Positions 22,408-22,869 of a stretch of DNA of 22,869 nucleotides are shown here, piece by piece. The position numbers and the translations under genes are program-made. The DNA is from JAAYGT01 sp050252075 (GTDB lineage Bacteria; Pseudomonadota; Gammaproteobacteria; Burkholderiales; Burkholderiaceae_B), in contig JBFWLP010000053.1 of NCBI GenBank assembly GCA_050252075.1, forward strand, positions 1-22,869, in the 5' to 3' direction. How positions within the stretch are numbered: the stretch's first letter is position 1; each line of letters begins with the position of its first letter. The notes below the pieces were generated by a model. That model had not been told where the DNA came from. It did no database searches and saw only the letters and a list, made by a program, of their open reading frames with translations.

Positions 22408-22869
22408 TTACCGGGTGTCGCCAAAACGCGCCTCGCGCCAGGCCAGCGCTTTGCCCAAACCCTCGGCGCGGACCACCTGAAGAAAGTCACGTTTCAGCTG
22501 GGAACCCTCGCCCTCGATCATGATGTCGATATCCAGCGCCGAACGCAGCGCGCGCTGCATGCCCATAATTTCGTAGGTACGGTTGATGGCCAGTTTGGTA
22601 CGGCCCAGCACCATGGGATCCATCTGGGCCAGCCGGCGCGCGTAATCCATGGCCGTGTCCATGAGCGTGTCGGCGGTAACGAGCTTGTTCACCAACCCCA
22701 GTTCCAGTGCCCGTTGTGCACTCAGGCTGTCTTCGCCCAGATAAATCATTTCCTTGGCGACTTTCGGGCCCACAAACCAGGGCAGCAACAGTGCCACAAT
22801 GCCGGCGCCGAATTTAAGTTCGGGCTCGCCAAACACCGCCGTATCCACGGCAATCGACAGATCGCAACC
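22408..22869 (-). CDS. Enoyl-CoA hydratase/isomerase family protein, 3' part only
   Basis: The frame is open to the right edge, so only the last 153 residues are seen. They begin GCDLSIAVDTAVFGEPELKF, the crotonase segment that follows the oxyanion-hole region; the Glu of the PEL triplet corresponds, from memory, to one crotonase catalytic glutamate. AQRALELGLVNKLV (alignment after the active site) and LGRTKLAINRTYE near the C-terminus are also typical. The apparent start at 22848 is an internal GTG encoding valine, not a real start. The family hydrates enoyl-CoA or isomerises or cleaves acyl-CoA esters. With the MFS permease downstream, it suggests a CoA-thioester degradation operon that continues beyond the window. 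Confidence 0.93.
   Translation of the reverse strand, partial: GCDLSIAVDTAVFGEPELKFGAGIVALLLPWFVGPKVAKEMIYLGEDSLSAQRALELGLVNKLVTADTLMDTAMDYARRLAQMDPMVLGRTKLAINRTYEIMGMQRALRSALDIDIMIEGEGSQLKRDFLQVVRAEGLGKALAWREARFGDTR

Noticed and set aside
22408..22848. Complete small hydratase starting at 22848
   Set aside because: The GTG is an internal valine; the frame continues upstream with the conserved GCDLSIA segment to the window edge, so the gene is cut, not short.
1..22869. CRISPR arrays, tRNA or rRNA genes, insertion sequences, integrases, attachment sites
   Set aside because: Looked for by eye on both strands; no regularly spaced DNA repeats, cloverleaf-like sequences, transposase motifs or flanking inverted repeats were found.

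Overview
The window is GC-rich, densely coded DNA from a proteobacterium, most likely a betaproteobacterium of the Alcaligenaceae type (Bordetella, Achromobacter or Pusillimonas relatives). The inference rests on base composition, tight operons, a Bug/TctC-type binding protein next to a class III CoA-transferase and a LysR regulator, and an opine/HCN-type oxidase cluster. No rRNA, tRNA, CRISPR array, insertion sequence or phage gene was seen. No stretch over 300 bases lacks a gene.

Left block (1-5280, all minus strand): a type I secretion locus. Reading 5' to 3' on that strand it has a hypothetical 217-aa protein, a cysteine-free trypsin-fold protease with a C-terminal Calx-beta-like domain, a SapC-family protein, a PrtD-type ABC exporter and a HlyD-type adaptor that runs off the left edge. 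The order sapC-ABC-HlyD matches what is known of the Campylobacter fetus S-layer export locus (sapCDEF). At the head of the block is a broken remnant (5277-5447) of a 3-hydroxyisobutyrate-dehydrogenase-like gene.

Central catabolic block (5590-11013, plus strand): an aldehyde dehydrogenase, a three-subunit FAD/[2Fe-2S] amine dehydrogenase of the HcnABC/opine-oxidase/hydroxyproline-dehydrogenase type, and a quinone-oxidoreductase-like MDR protein. The likely logic is oxidation of an amine or opine to an aldehyde or semialdehyde, then to an acid.

Second surface block (11247-17893): a 960-aa RTX protein with four N-terminal repeats of about 42 residues (plus), a TauE/SafE permease (minus), a 444-aa protein whose C-terminus is homologous to SapC (plus), and a 511-aa methyltransferase of the type that includes the Rickettsia outer-membrane-protein lysine methyltransferases (minus, overlapping the previous gene tail to tail). 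The RTX protein and the protease are the obvious passengers of the left-hand exporter. The SapC-like proteins and the methyltransferase are candidates for processing or modifying an exported surface protein.

Right block (17967-22869): a CoA-transferase and Bug binding protein operon (minus) divergent from a LysR regulator (plus), followed by an enoyl-CoA hydratase (cut by the right edge) and an MFS permease (minus). This looks like uptake and CoA activation of a carboxylic acid.

The most interesting possibility is a dispersed S-layer-like or surface-coat system: exporter, RTX subunit, co-exported protease, two SapC-type proteins and a protein methyltransferase. Its parts are visible in the sequence; its function as one system is inference.
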